Shown here: positions 12,101-25,499 of the stretch, in pieces | Layout of the letters: every line of letters begins with the position of its first letter | Numbering within the stretch: the first letter of the stretch is position 1 | Assembly (NCBI GenBank): GCA_025738555.1 | Contig: JAOVFP010000003.1 | Span: 1,674,001-1,738,000 of the forward strand | Direction: 5' to 3' | From: Cyathus striatus | Taxonomy: Eukaryota; Basidiomycota; Agaricomycetes; Agaricales; Nidulariaceae | Length of the DNA: 64,000 nucleotides | Translations under genes and position numbers: made by a program | Notes under the pieces: model-generated | Told to the model about the DNA's origin: nothing | What the model saw: the letters and a program-made list of their open reading frames with translations, nothing else | The model's database searches: none

Positions 12101-12807
12101 TTCCCATTCAGCCGTGTCTTCAACATTCCCTTCATCCGAGCAATTGCAAAAACGCGGTCTGTCATATATTCAAGCACTTAGGAATAAATTACAGCAATCA
12201 GAATCACATGATCATGATAGTTGGCAATGCACTACCCCAAGTGCAGTAAATGACCTTTCAACCCAGGTATGTACAGAGGAGGAACTACGAGCAGAAGAGG
12301 AAATAGCAGATAAAAAGGATAGGGTAGCTGTTGCAGAGGAACTTCAGTGTTACCTGTCCGACGGAGTATTGGAAGGCATGGAGTTAAAAAGTGATTGTCT
12401 AACACGACATTGGCAAGTAAGTGGCAAATTTTAAGCAAATTATATTTCTATTTCTAATCTCAACTATTACGAAGAAGGATAAATTTCATTATCCTACATT
12501 ATATTGTGTGGCGCTCGATATCCTTCCTATCTAAGCATCGTCAGTTGCTTGTGAACATGTTTTCTCTTCGTCAAAGGAAACAATTACTATGTGTCGAAGT
12601 TGCTTATCAACATCTCTTATGGAAGTCCTGCAATTTCTCAAGTATACATACCGACAGGAGCGCCTTAACCTGATGGAGGGAATAGTGTCATCTGAAGATG
12701 AGTTGTTACAACTACAAGAAGATACCCTCAATGTGTCGTCTGACAAAGTCCGAGATTTGCTATGCAAAGGACAAATTGATACATTGATTAAACTATTAAA
12801 TGAATAA
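9141..12807 (+). pseudogene. Decayed hAT transposase with BED zinc finger
   Basis: In order along the plus strand: a proline-rich leader (9141-9480); a BED-type zinc finger split by an intron (GCHLC near 9830, HNHLSKDH near 9950); a DDE region with TSDLWTDPNL near 10410 and FSWLAAFHYISGTHSGA near 10500; LDNASNCQTMMEHL near 10950; FPHVINISVQAALKEL near 11100; RDVDTHWSSTYLMI near 11400; and a C-terminal dimerisation region with CEHVFSSSKET near 12555 and FLKYTYRQERLNLMEG near 12640. Introns are short. Several in-frame stops, frame changes and a MITE insertion (10568-10841) disable it. Known hAT transposases have this domain order, so the family is secure. No left terminal repeat was found; CTACCCCTG ending at 13074 is a possible right end. 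Confidence 0.85.
10568..10841. mobile_element. TA-flanked MITE inside the hAT pseudogene
   Basis: The ends CTGTACCAATATGACCATGT and its inverse (ACATGGTCGTGTTGGTACAG) are near-perfect inverted repeats of about 30 bp, flanked by TA at 10566-10567 and 10842-10843. The 274-bp interior is non-coding. The insertion interrupts the transposase between GTHSGANLA and VLKELGILHK, so it postdates the hAT copy. It is probably a Tc1/mariner-derived MITE. Confidence 0.75.
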
Positions 12808-13317
12808 ATATTCTGTAGTTACATAGATACTTAATATTTTACACTCGACTGTAATGTATATAGCTACTTATCACTTATGTGCTACCGAATGAGGCTTATT
12901 GCATTGAAAAATACAATGGTGCACCCGACGTCCGCCAAAATGTTGCTTTCATGGTTAGCACACGTCGCTTCACGGCACTTCACAGCACACTGTGATCACT
13001 GCGAGGCATGTCACAGTGACGTAAAATTTCGCTTCACTGCCACTTTACTGCACTCTGCGGCAGCACTACCCCTGCCCGACCCATCCGTGGGTTGTGGGAA
13101 AGTGTTGCCGGCCGTTTCGGCGATTCCCTATCTACACTAGAAAGCCACGTGCACGTGGGTAGATCCAAACGAGATTAAGTTTAAATTTTAACAGAGGACT
13201 CATCACCGGATTAGGGTTTCTACATCATATATAAGTACAAGTATCGACGACCTGCTCATTTAACCAGCCTATATATATCCACATTATCCCAAGTTATATT
13301 TACTTGTTTGTTTGAGT
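12808..13317. other. Intergenic region upstream of the dsRBD gene
   Basis: It includes a GC-richer block (12890-13140) whose end CTACCCCTG at 13074 resembles a hAT terminus (CAGGGGTAG in inverse). A CACGTGCACGTGGG stretch near 13146 contains overlapping E-box-like CACGTG sites and could belong to the promoter of the gene starting at 13318. Confidence 0.4.
13228..13235 (+). promoter_or_regulatory. Candidate TATA box of the dsRBD gene
   Basis: TATATAAG lies 83-90 nt upstream of the chosen ATG at 13318. A second TATA-like run at 13270-13278 is closer. Assignment is positional only. Confidence 0.4.
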
Positions 13318-15535
13318 ATGGCAGGTACACCACTTATTTTTTGGGCGATATTACCTGATTAACTTAACTTACTACATGGAACAGAAGAGTTGGGCGATCA
13401 CTATTACCCATCTGAGAGAAGCTCGGAAGCTAGACCAACACATGTTTCAACATTTGAAGGAGCAAGAGAAGTAAGGATTAATCAAAGCCAAATATACAAC
13501 ATTGCTGGTAACTCAGTGCATTATGGATTCGGTACCTCGGAATTAGGTGTGAAGTCAAACTAATTTGTTCTTTAGTTGGAATGCTTACTGCGATGACCTT
13601 TTATTATATTAGAACGGGAAAGAACACATTTTTCGACAGACAATGTACGCGTAAAATCCGAAGGATTCTCATGGCATTTACAGAATTAGTACCCACAGAC
13701 GAACATAGAAGATATCAACTATGAGGAATCCAGCGAGTGCGATAATGAAATTTATTCACGCCTTCTCTTTGCCAAGCGTCGTGGATTTCCCATGTGGTCT
13801 CCGATACTGGACAATAATTTGCCACAAGAATATCTGGATACTGGTATCAGAATCGGTGACGTTGGCATTATAACATCTGATGGTCACTTCGATTTCTTAT
13901 TTAATATTTGTCTCCCATCCAATCACCCGCTGAATGACGGCTGTGTTCCTGAAGGATTTCTACCCTTAGAACTTCCGAATACCAATCGAACATTATTTAC
14001 TCGCATCCGATTAGACGGCCCTGGTTCTGTTATAGCTAGTGGTATGACATTTCTCTGCAGAGAAGCTCTAATTCGAAACTCTACTTCCCTGTGAGTACAC
14101 ATAATAGCTGACACCATAATACAGCAAAACGAATTAATTGCGCAGTCCTCGTCGACTCTACAGTCTCAAAACTACACAAGAGGAAGGAGCACTCCTCATT
14201 CTTCCAGAGGGGTCGCTCCGTGAGGATTTTAAAAACCTAGCTTCATTCCGTGAATATGCATGCCTTCATGGAGAATCGTGGTATAAGTATGCAAATGGGC
14301 ATCTTGGGAGACAAGCTCCATACAATTCTATCCATCTAGTCACTGGTCATGACAAGAGCACCTCGTGGCTTCTTGGTGCGTTCTCGTGGAAGGGCGGCCG
14401 ACCTCCGAATGTAGTTTCAAATATGGAATTAATCTCGCAGAAAGTCAAAACTAACGACAACTCAGGCCATACTTATAGTTGGACACGAGTTTGTTCTATG
14501 AACGTCAAGTCAGGGCCTGTATTGATTCCTGCTAAAGAGAATCAATGTCTTTTCCTTCGTACATTCAATGTTGCATTAAATATTGGGATCTGGAATAGGC
14601 TTTTTAACCCAAAGCAAACCATAACGGTGACAGACATGCGGATCAATAGCTATTCAGGGAGATCGCAAAGCTATTCATTACTGTCTAGCGTGTTATCCTT
14701 ATTTCCATCAGAATCCCATCATACACAACTTCCATCCGAATCTGATGAGGAAAATACCAGCGGTATTGCAAATACAGTGACTGTGGAGGAAAGTTTCGAC
14801 CACCACTCTAAGGTTCGAGTTTTTCTCCGTTAGATACAACACTGACCTGATCACGTAGGTCGTGCACCCATCACATCTAATAATTGATTATATCTTCAGA
14901 AACGTATGTATCTTGTATTTAGTGCTTTCCTTTGACTTCTATATTATATACAGGAACCTAACACAGTAATAGCAGTTGCACACGACGATGATTGGAAACA
15001 ACTTTTAAATGAAGTAATGGACTTTATATAGAGTATGATAATAGCATTTTTATCGATTTAATAACTAGGACGAAAATGACGTCCCCGATTTAACGGGTAT
15101 GGTCCAGCGTATGCAACGGGTTTATTCCGTAAATGTTGCCTCCGGTAGGCTTCTAATTATTCAACCTGTTTAATACTTACTAGATATCATCTGATTAACA
15201 GGAAGCGCATACCTTCAACCCAAGGAGTCCCATAATTTTTCCGCTGCATCAAGCGAACAACCGCGAGGAGGCTATAAGAAGATGGAGCTGAATAATCTCG
15301 CTCAGAAACTCGGTCTTTCTGTCTCGTATGAGACAACAGAGATACAAACACCTCCAATGTGGTCTGCAGTATGCAAGGGTACGTGTCGTCGAAAATTTAT
15401 ATGCATCTCATTAAACCATAATTAGTGAATGGCGAAGTGCTTGGTCAGGGGCAAGGACCAATGCAGCGAGATGCAGTAGATCAATCTGCGATGAAAGCAT
15501 TAGAAGTTATTCAGAATAAATATACTGGGTTGTAA
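13318..15535 (+). CDS. Intact nine-exon gene with C-terminal dsRNA-binding domain
   Basis: Exons, all with GT-AG junctions and consistent phase: 13318-13324, 13385-13546, 13613-13644, 13690-14090, 14146-14812, 14954-15013, 15069-15144, 15202-15378, 15426-15535 (TAA). The predicted protein is about 563 aa with no internal stop. The N-terminal part contains FEGAREVRINQSQIYNIAGN, a motif type seen near the start of many agaricomycete NLR-like and orphan proteins. The middle has GIRIGDVGIITSDGHFDFLF and a region of unknown function. Residues about 495-558 form a dsRNA-binding motif: MELNNLAQKLGL, then PPMWSAVCKVNGEVLGQGQG, then a terminal helix with AVDQSAMKALEVI. A role in binding structured or double-stranded RNA is inferred from that domain alone; no catalytic motif is seen. 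Its neighbours are transposon remnants. The 7-nt first exon is the least certain element; an unrecognised upstream exon is possible. Confidence 0.82.
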
Positions 15536-16693
15536 TCAGTAAAGTCATCGTGGTTCTCAGTTGTATATATAGGCTACATTTGTAGACTATAGTAACAATT
15601 AAACTATCACAGAATGATACACATGTGGTAATGCAGGTAACAGTTCTGTCATATTTTTGCTTAAAATTCGTAAGAATGGAGATCGTAACGCACAAATGTG
15701 ATAAACACGATGATACCACATGATATCCCGCAGAAATAAGGACTTCACTGATGTGAAGTTGTTGTGGTCTCAATAATACAGGAGAAAGGGCTACGATTTT
15801 AGAACTGTCTTAGATTCTAGAATAATTGGATCTTGTCTCTGCTTCCGCCTTTCATTCTGTCATATTTCCGCGAAGTCATCAGTGAATGATGCGTGTATAG
15901 CATGAGGTTAGCATAACCTTAAGTACTACGTTCTGCTAACACTAACCCTTGGTGCGATAAACTGAGAGCAAGGCTGTATAACCGCAAAATGCCTTGTTGC
16001 AACAATAGACTCAAATACTATGTGGACGCCATAAACGGCGCACTGGATCGAAACCGCCCACAAAACAACCAATAAAGCCTTCGTCATGAAAATATCTCTT
16101 CTGATGTGCGTTCTGAAAATTGGGCTCACTTTTCATCTTGCACGTGCAGGTCGACTCCTGAAGCAATGTACTCGCCCATCCTGCCTCATTGACAAATTAA
16201 GTCATACAAGAAACGATCTTACAATTTTATAGTGAGTAATGTATGTGCTAATGTGCACGTACTATTGGTCCTTATAATTGTTCCCTTGTTTCTCTTTCTA
16301 TGTTCGCCTGAGTCCTTGATCTTTATTTATGTTATTGTAGGAACAACAGAAATTTGATTAATATGAGTGAATAAGAGAAAGGTTACATCATAAAGGGTTG
16401 GATGCAGGAGAAAAGAGTACTGTACACGTGGGTACCAGAAGTGATGGCAGTTCCCACGCTTTGGGCGAATAATATATTGTATTATATTGAGTCTAGTTTG
16501 TCACCTAGTGCTTGGAATGTTTTGTAATTTGTTCATATGTTCGACATAGGCTGATGTATAAGAATGCAGGTTTTCGTTATTATATGATTGTTCAATAGTG
16601 TGTTATAAGCTATTTACTTGCAAATATGCACTCTCATTCTGAGACAAATCAATTGAGTTATATAATTCCTTCTGGGATTCATAATGTTACGAA
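15536..16693. other. Intergenic region with a short shared motif
   Basis: No gene is recognised. At about 16420-16460 the sequence reads (translated) YTWVPEVMAVPTLWANN in an open frame. The underlying DNA, in inverse, is shared with 20455-20500 and 52285-52325. This suggests a fragment of a dispersed element or gene family. Confidence 0.45.
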
Positions 16694-19600
16694 TAAAGAA
16701 ATAGGGCCGGCAAGCGGCAGGGCCCACTACCTCCTCATTTAACAGATATTTGCCATTAGAAAAACAATTTACTATAGAGAAAATTGTATTAAGTGAGAAC
16801 TGCTGCATTAAAAATTGTAGTGATAGATGCCATGAATTTGAAGTTCATAAGTCTGAGATGGAAGTAGATGATAACTGTGGTAGTTAAAAGTATGGAAAGA
16901 AACAAACTTACTCTGAACCAAGTATATTTATCCAGCCATTGAACTAATTTAGCAGAAATAAAGATTGTAGTACCAGAAGAGAGATTTGAATATGTTTTAT
17001 AAAAGATAAATATTCATTATTCGGTAGTGAGAAAGACAAAATGCATGAATGGATAGCTAAGTAGCAGAACAAATCATATCAAAGAACAGTCTATGGTGGT
17101 GGTGTGAGTGTAGGTCATGATCAATCCAGCTTATGTCTGTCAGTGTGGCAGCTGACATCTGGGACCGAAGGGTGGTGGGTGATAGTGGCATAAGGTCGTG
17201 ATGGTGGTTGGTACAGCATAACCATAGGGATAGGGCAGAAGTGAGGGTGTCATGGTGAGAGAGGCCATGCAATGGGAAGAGGTGATTGTGAATGATGACT
17301 GTCATGAGATGAATGTCAACTCTGTACCCCCATTTCATGCTCCTGAGCTCATCAACACGGTATCAGGGGGTCGTATATGTATCAATCCAACACTGTACAA
17401 CCAACAATGTCAACTTTGTCATGTCAACATCCACATCTCAGTTCCACCCACCATCTCTCAACCTCTACCTCAGCATCACCCCAAATGAAACCCAAGTCCT
17501 AGGCTTATCTCATACCTGCAGATGTTGCAGCCAACTGGGCCTCTCCCATTGAAAACAATGATTACCAGGAATTTCAAGTATGATACATTGGCATGTAGCA
17601 GTGCCCAAGAGGAATACTGAGCGAAAGTTCCCCTCAAGGGGAGGATGTGGGGTGCCATGCCAATGACACATCAATATGACAGGGAGCAACAGTGGTGCTA
17701 GATTGTGGATATGGTGCAGGTCCCTATTTCGTCATTATACAATGTATGCTGAGGGACTGGTTGAGTAGTAGTCATGAAAACCAAGTTACTGTGCTGGGAT
17801 GAGGAGGGAGAAATGGAGGAGGAAAGGGGTAAAGAACCCTGTAGCAAATGGTGACCATGCAATTGCCTGACCCCCTCCACACCCACCTTCCTCCTCATCT
17901 TCACAATTGACAGGGTAATTGGCACCATCCTAGGTAACATAATAGGCAGTGAAGGGGTTATCTGCTCCCTCCTCAGCCCTTCCATCATAACCTTCGTCTT
18001 TATCACAGAATTCTTCTCTGGGAGGAGGAAGGTCAGTTTAAGGATTGATAAGAGAAGGAAGAGAGCAGAGGGTGAAGGGAAAGTGGGAAGGTAGGGCTGA
18101 AGTAAAAGGGGAAATATGAACCAACAAGCACGACACCCAACTTCCCTCCCCCAATTAACATACATAAGCTCTAACATTGCTTTCTCCCTTTTATCTACCC
18201 CATTCCCCTGTCCCTCCGCAGCAGCAAGGAGCTCGGCAGGCTATGGAGATGTGTAGCCTCAAACACCACCTCTCCTGGCTTGGTCTGTGTCGCCACTGCA
18301 GCCATTGTCGACTTTGGAGGTTTCCTAATCTCAGCTTCATCAGGAGGGTAGCTGTACATACTTGCTGGATATCGGCCAAGGTTGGGATGATAGCCGATTA
18401 GATAGTCGAATACACAATTAAAACCATACCATAAACAACCTAGAAATATCCAAATATGCGCACTAATGTTCTTCAGCCTTCCCCTCCATAACCCTAGTCA
18501 TATGCACTCCTTGTTAAAACACAATCTCCAGTACTTTGCCAAGTGACACTTTAAGTTGTTTTTGATCTACATATCTTCATTCAATACTGTATAAGTATGA
18601 GAAAAAAACCAAAAGACTCACCAACAATACCACAATTCCTGGTACTTGGAATTCTCAACATATCAGTTTCCACAAACCATCTGCAATGTGCACTCAACCA
18701 TGCAAGCCACAATCTATATGTCACATGGGCACTTTTCTCACCAGGTGCACCAAGCCCCAACTCCTCCTCTTTCTCCCCTTGCTCATGTTCCTTTTTCATA
18801 TCTCTTGCTTCTCCAGTAGTCCCATTCACAACATCATCCCCAACATCCACCTCTTCACTATTAGCAGAACATAAAAACTCCCCAACTTGCACCTGATCAA
18901 ACTTCGAGTCAAAGCTCCAAGGACAACATGGAATACTAATATACCCTGCACACCAATACAGAACAGCATGAAGAGGAGTCCACAGTGTAAGTTCATCTGT
19001 GTGGTTTGATTTTATCCATGGGTCTTTTGAAAGGTATGTTTGCAGTGGGTTTAGAGAGTCTGCTGGAGACATAGTGCCATTTGAGTGAGAAGTAAATGAG
19101 GCTGGTGAATGTCATATAAGAGAATGAAAAACAAAAAGGGAGGGGAACATACTGTGAGTCAAAGGTATTACAGTAGGTTCGGCAGTGACCACTTTTAACT
19201 GCACCTGTGTCTCTTCTGAATATCATTCCCAGGATGATCTGGCATGTAAATCAATACTGTACCCTTCATATCCTTCTGATATGAGAATGTGTGTGAGGAG
19301 GCCATTTCCACATACTTTGGAGGTTTCCTAATCTCAGCTTCATGCTTTACCAAACCATAAGCATCAGCACCTCCTCTAACCAAAACCCAAAAAGAAAAAG
19401 AGAAAATGTACAACTCCTATGCCAGGCACTTTTAACCCTCTTAGGCAGAGAAGGTGGGCAACAGTCCATTGCTGAGTTCTTGTTCTCCGGTGTAGCTGGT
19501 ATGGAGCAGAATGGCGGGAGTTATGATGGTGTAGGTAGATTGTCTGTATCTTCTTCTTCGTCTTCTTCCACCTGGGCAGGGACAAGGATTGAGGGAGCAC

Positions 19601-19830
19601 ACAAGAGGGATGTACAACAACTGGTACAAAGGGATTTTGAAACTTTAGGCTGTCAGCTGCTTATTGATATCTAGTGATCAATTGATCTGCATACCAACCA
19701 ATCAGAGACTGTAATGGAGCTTCGGCCAATCAGATTGCTAGAAAGTGAGATCCCAACCATGATCCACAAATTGACTTATAGGGTAATTGAGAGGTCCCTA
19801 TAACCTTACTACTTTCTAAGGTAGTGGGAA
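16694..19830 (+). mobile_element. Helitron-like element copy B
   Basis: The 5' end reads TAAAGAAATAGGGCCGGC and then GGGCCCACTACCT; the 3' end is TACTACTTTCTAAGGTAG followed by TGGGAA. Flanks join as ACGAA|TTTTC with no duplication. The 3' subterminal region (about 19700-19800, with GCCAATCAGATTG and TTGACTTATAGGG) matches copy E. The interior is not recognised; on the minus strand an open frame of 163 aa (18581-19072) contains an acidic/lysine stretch and no domain I can name. A 29-bp direct repeat (TTTGGAGGTTTCCTAATC...) occurs at about 18313 and 19318, so captured host sequence is possible. Confidence 0.72.
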
Positions 19831-20663
19831 TTTTCTCCATGATATAGTATAGATGCCATGTAATACACACCAAAATTTGTATGAATTTGCTCCCATCCCA
19901 CTATGAGAAATATGAGACTTAATATTCATCACACTGAATTAGCATGTGTGCTTCATTCTCTACTGCAGAATATTACTGTCTAACTGAGACAATGATAGCT
20001 GTTCTGCACACAATTTGGCAAAAGAAATACTTCTACATATCTTAGTGAAGTACCATCACATTATATTCATCTATAGAAAAAATATAACAACATTTCTGAA
20101 TTTCACAGCATTGAAAATAAGGAAGGTTTATTTTTATGGCACCATATCTTTACGCTGGAATGTCATTTCTATTTTATATTTCTACATAATGTACATTATC
20201 TTTAGAAGTCCAAATTCCCTTAATATATTAATGGCAATCCTACTATGGAAACTTCTATGAGCAAATTAGAAAGGTATATCACACACATATAGTGGATGAG
20301 TTGAAACAAGTATATCACATGATTCTATCATTTAAACAGCCTTTAAATTTTTAATCCAGTATAATACACTATCTATTACACATAACTAAAGTTTAAAAGC
20401 AATTTACACAGTTTTGGATGTGTGATACTTCAAACGAGGCAATGCACTGTTCTCCATATGCATGGGAACTGCCATCACTTCTGGTACCCATGTGTAGATG
20501 AAATAGAAATGTGACATTCTTCTTTCCATCAAGCCATGCATAGAAGTGATGACAATGCCATATATGAGTAAATTATGAAGTGATTGGCATGGCTCTTTTT
20601 TGGCAAGTGAGGTTTCTGCTGATTCAGTCAGCAATTCCCAGTCACTTGTTTATTTGAGAAAAG
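19831..20663. other. Non-coding stretch with shared 60-bp block
   Basis: AT-rich. Around 20440-20500 it contains ACTGTTCTCC followed by GGGAACTGCCATCACTTC, also found near 52270-52320 and, inverted and shorter, near 16420-16460. On the minus strand this encodes YTWVPEVMAVP. No complete gene is seen. Confidence 0.45.
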
Positions 20664-20949
20664 AACTTAGTATGGAAAGCCTAAAAACCATTCTCAATCC
20701 TATTGGATGGAATTGAGTTCCGATGTGTCGGCTTCTCTGGATCTTCGGTTAGCACTTATGTAATGTACTATGTAAACTCATACCATACTGTATTGATTGT
20801 CGAGAACGTGCAGTGAACATTGAGCATTTGAGTATGAATTTGGTATGAATACTTACATTGTCCTGCACGATGCATGTGCTAAACTTCCTATTTATGTTTT
20901 TTAATTATTCCTTACTGATAAACTCTACACAGTACGTGAGCATAAGCAT

Positions 20950-23900
20950 TAGGGCTGGTCACAGATAGCCGGTATCCGAATATCTGCGGATATTATCTGT
21001 TTTCAGTCCCTTCAGATCAGATACAGATAATTTCTCACAGATATTCGGATAATCTGGCCTATCTGTCTATATTTGGAAATTTATTGAAGCTCCGACTTAA
21101 ATTCATTCAGGATCACCTTGATAATGCCTGTGCTGTTGAAATAGAGTAGTCCCTTCCCCTTCTAGCCCCCTCCCCCACTGTAAATAGTTGAAAATCATTC
21201 GTCCCATCCCTTATATTGTTAAATAAATTCATTTTATTCTCCTATAATGCCACCAAGAGGGCCTAGGCGTGGAACACGAGGCAGAGGTGCCTCAAGAGGA
21301 TCCAAAGCATCTACCCCAGCAGCCAGCAATCACAGTACACCATTACCAAGCAGGCCTATCACTCCTGAGAGGTCTCACAATCCATCTCCTACACGACTTC
21401 CACAACCACACACACCAGATGCATCAGACAGTGAAACTGGATATATTCCACCATCCTATCCAGTGATGCTGTCTCCTGTAAAACAGAAACAACATGCTGC
21501 TAGTGCATCCATAAAAGATATGTTGGATATAGAGGTGTGGGATATGGATGATGAGGAGATAATAGGTGTGCTTTAACATATTTTATATGTATATGTTGTA
21601 GAACTTAATATAAATGCAGAAGGAACATTTTCAAAACTGACATCGCCAGCATATAAACACTACAATATATCACTGGAGCGTGTCATTGAAAATGGACAGT
21701 GAACAAGGATAGTATTCCTCTTTGACTGTAAAGTTGATCCCACCAATCATACACAAAAAAAACGCAGACGTATGAATACTGCTGTTGGCACTGGAAATTT
21801 AAGTTCCAGTATGAAGGATTGTGATAAATGAATCAAGGAAGCATCTGCTAAATCATCCGAGCCAACAATTCCCTACTCTCCAATGAATCACCAAATACTT
21901 CTAGCACTTCAGTGTGCTGATAGCATGCGACCATTTAATATGGTAAACGACAAGTTCTTTCAAATGCAAGTAGAAATGCTATGCCCTGGAACACAGCTTC
22001 CATCTCGTACTACCATTCAGCGAGACACTATTAGTCTTTTTCAACTGCTGTCATTACATGTTCAGGAATATTTCCAGGTGTGTATTTATTTTAATGTGCA
22101 CTTCTTTCTATGTCAACTTACTTTATATATTATATTAGAAACTCAATTCTTCATTTCATGTTGTTCTTGATGGGTGGACTGCTCCAATTACTGCTTCATT
22201 CCTTGGACTTGTTATTGTTTGGTATGAAAATGGAGATATTCATCAGGCAATACTTGATTTTATTCGGTAAATTTGTGTTCTTTGAGTTTTGGAATTAATT
22301 TTAACAGTTAAAATTTAGATTAAAGGAAAAACATACTGGAAAATACCTGGCGAAGGAACTTCCTGCATGTTTGAAACGATATGGCATTGCTCATCTTGTA
22401 AGTTTAATTTTATAGTTACTATTATTAATCTAATATTTTGTAAGCTTCTTTCTGTTGGTGTGGACAATGCCAGCAACTGCAATAAGCTTGCAGAGATTTT
22501 ACCAAGATTTATTCCCACATTCCATGGCCCATCAGTAAGAGTTCGGTGCACTGCACATATTCTAAATCTTGTTGCCAAAGTAAATACTTTATTTATATTT
22601 GGCTTTTACTAATTTATATTTTAGGCTTTCATGTCCTTCTTTTTTGCCAAGCGCTCACCAAATAAGAAAACTAATGTATCAAATGATATATTGGTTGTTG
22701 AGCATGAAGACATTGACACTAATGAAGTTCTGGATCATGAACTTGAGATTGATGATACATCAATGGAAGATGATGATGGACATGGTATTTATAACCATGT
22801 AGTTGTTACCTCACTACATGATAAAGCAATTCATTTCATGCGAGGAGAGAACATTATTGTTCCAGAGAGAGAGAGAAAGGAAGCTTTGCTTGTAATGCCA
22901 AAGGTGAGTGGAATAATTAAATTTGAATATATATACTTATTCATTTCGAGGTTTCGGGACTTGCATGTCGTATCAATGATTCTCCTACACTATGTGAAGA
23001 GTTTGATAAGTTGGTTGAAGCAAATCGTAATCTTGATGGATCAAAGCGCACCCTTGATCGATGTGTAGCAACCCGCTGGAACTCTGACTTTCAATGCTTA
23101 GTCTCTTACATGTATTTCCAGAAAGAAGTGGAGCAGATTACTGCAGCAACGGACAATGATCTCACTGAGTATCAGCTTACACCTACTCAGTGGGGTATTG
23201 TTAAAGATTTAATTGATGCACTTGAAGTATACCTTTTTTTCTTTTATATACTTAATGCTTACATATTTTTTATTTAGATTTTTAAAGATGCAACTGATCT
23301 TTTTTCTCAGAAAGAAGTTCCATTAATAATGGATGTTTTACCTATTTTCTTTGATATTCAATATTCCCTTACAGGTCTATTGGAAGATAAGAAAAATAAT
23401 ATCCGACCACTTCTTAAGGTGGCTGCCAAAGCAGCATTATTAATGATTGATAAGTACACTCTTTTGACAACAGAGTCAGAGGTGTACTATATTGCTATAG
23501 GTGAGTGGTTTTCATAGTGTCCAATTTCAATTCTTTTTCTGATTAAACATTAGTCATGTGTCCAGATAGAAAATTGGACTGGTTTAAGGACCGTGAATAC
23601 AGTGAGGAGCGAATCACTGAGATTAAAGAGCTAGTTATCAAGCGATGGAATGAATCTTATCGTAAGGAAGAAGATGAACTATATGAGGCAGAGCCAGAGG
23701 TTTGATTTAAATTTTATTCCAATCAAATAATATTTATATGTCTACTGCAGAAACCCACTGGTTGATTTGTTTGCAAGGCTGGTGTTAGCAAAAAGCCCAA
23801 AAATTTGGATACAATTCATTCATATTTGCATGAGTCACTGGTAGATGAAGGTACCATTCAAGTATGGGGGGGTACATGAAATTTTGGACATTTACTACTA

Positions 23901-24759
23901 CAAGTCGCCCATTGGTATCCCAGATGGCTTTAGACTATTGCAGTGCACCAGGTATGTAATTGCTATATTATCTGCATCTAAAATTTAACATGTTACATAG
24001 CTTCTACTGTTGATGCAGAACGAGCATTTTCTACTGGTCGTCAACAAATTAATTTCATGCAACACAGCATGACATCCAACACATTCAGGGCAAAGATGGC
24101 ACTTGGATCATGGTCAAATGGCCCCTTGTTTCCTGGCTTTCAACATATTTCATCACTTTTTGAGCCAAAAGGTGATGACAACCCAGCTGAAACCCAACCT
24201 AAGGTTTCTGGTCCTGATGTAAGCTCTAGTGGGGAGGAATTTGACTGGGGAAATACTAATGAATCCAGCAATGAGAGTGATTGATATATAAAATCATGAC
24301 TTGTATTGCCACTTTAGCCATCCTCATCAGAATTTGTTGTACTTTTAATATGTAGCTATGATCCCCTTTGTTTTATGATTTTATACACCCAGAAATCACA
24401 AAAATCAATGAAGAATTGCATGAGATACATTAGAATTAAGTTGAATTTTCTATAAAACAAGCCTTACATTGCACATTTAGCTATATTTTAAATTTATGAG
24501 CCATTATTTTCGTATTTGTAGTATGTAGTTGTGAACCCCTGATTTTTACGATTTCAACAACCCAAAAATCATAAAAATCGATGAGGAACTGCAAGAGATA
24601 CACTTGAAATACTATAATACTGACAGCTTGGTACCCGGTAAATATAAGTTAGCACAGATGAGAGCCGAAATCTGCAGATCCATCCGATCTGTATCTGAAT
24701 TTAATTTTATCCGACGGATATTATCCGGATCCATCCGGATCTATCCATGACCAGCCCTA
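20950..24759 (+). mobile_element. hAT transposon with intact ends
   Basis: Ends TAGGGCTGGTCA (left) and TGACCAGCCCTA (right) are inverted repeats, and the 8-bp duplication ATAAGCAT is exact at 20942-20949 and 24760-24767. Subterminal regions are rich in CCGGATATC/ATCCGGAT words (for example GGATATTATCCGGATCCATC near the right end) that could be transposase-binding sites. The element is 3810 bp and contains one multi-exon transposase pseudogene. Confidence 0.9.
21247..24284 (+). pseudogene. hAT transposase with in-frame stops
   Basis: Exon 1 (21247-21565) encodes a PPRGPRRGTRGRG basic start and a serine/proline-rich leader; an intron 21566-21601 follows. Recognisable pieces in order: QCADSMRPFNMVNDKFF (21910), then VLDGWTAPITASFLGL (22160), SVGVDNASNCNKLAEIL (22450), RVRCTAHILNLVAKAF (22540, across an intron), CVATRWNSDFQCLVSYM (23060), and the C-terminal dimerisation part with DAERAFSTGRQQINFMQH (24012) and ALGSWSNGPLFPGF (24100). 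The order fits basidiomycete hAT transposases. In-frame TGA codons at 21700, 21829 and 23763 plus further stops near 23877 and 23930 make it inactive, although the element ends are intact and might still be mobilised in trans. Confidence 0.85.
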
Positions 24760-25499
24760 ATAAGCATGATATGTATATCATGCTGTTGAGCAGGAATGAT
24801 AATATACTTATTAATTATATTCAGACAAAACAACTTTCACACTTGCATTTATAAATTCCCCTCAAATACTTACTAGATATACAGTTTCATCAGGAAATTC
24901 CCCATTGACTAAATTAGTTAAGTTAGTTAAATTAAGATGTACCCTTACCTTATATTTCCTTATATATCCTTAAATGTAACATATTTTCGGCTTAATCATA
25001 CTAATGTGCACACATACAGCTCACTAATCTTGGCTTAAATATACTATTTCATACACATTTAAGATGATAATAGGTCTATGCAACAATTAATACCTATTAA
25101 TTCGGTCTTTTATTATCTACAAGTGCAAATACAAAGTGCTTACTTGGTATTAGTTAGTAGTATTAGTGGTGGTATTCACATAAGTAGTATTAGTTATTAT
25201 TGCAAAGTCCCCAAAACATCTCTTTATAATAAGACTACACATTAATTACAAGTAAATTTAAAGACATGACATAAACTAAACATAATACAACTGTCTCCAG
25301 GGCAAAGCAAGTCAGTGCTGAGCACTAAGGACTTACAAGCCCAACGTAATGCACAGCTAAATTACAAAGTCTTGCGAGCACAAGTGAGCCGAAATATGTT
25401 GAGTCAGCCAATGAGATGTCAGCCAATCAAATAATTAGGAAAGTGGCATGATTACTTATCATGTGACTAATTCCATGTCGGCAACCAACAAGTCCAACA

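Noticed and set aside
15926..16129. 67-aa minus-strand frame with one hydrophobic segment
   Set aside because: Short, no splice continuation or family signature; probably chance.
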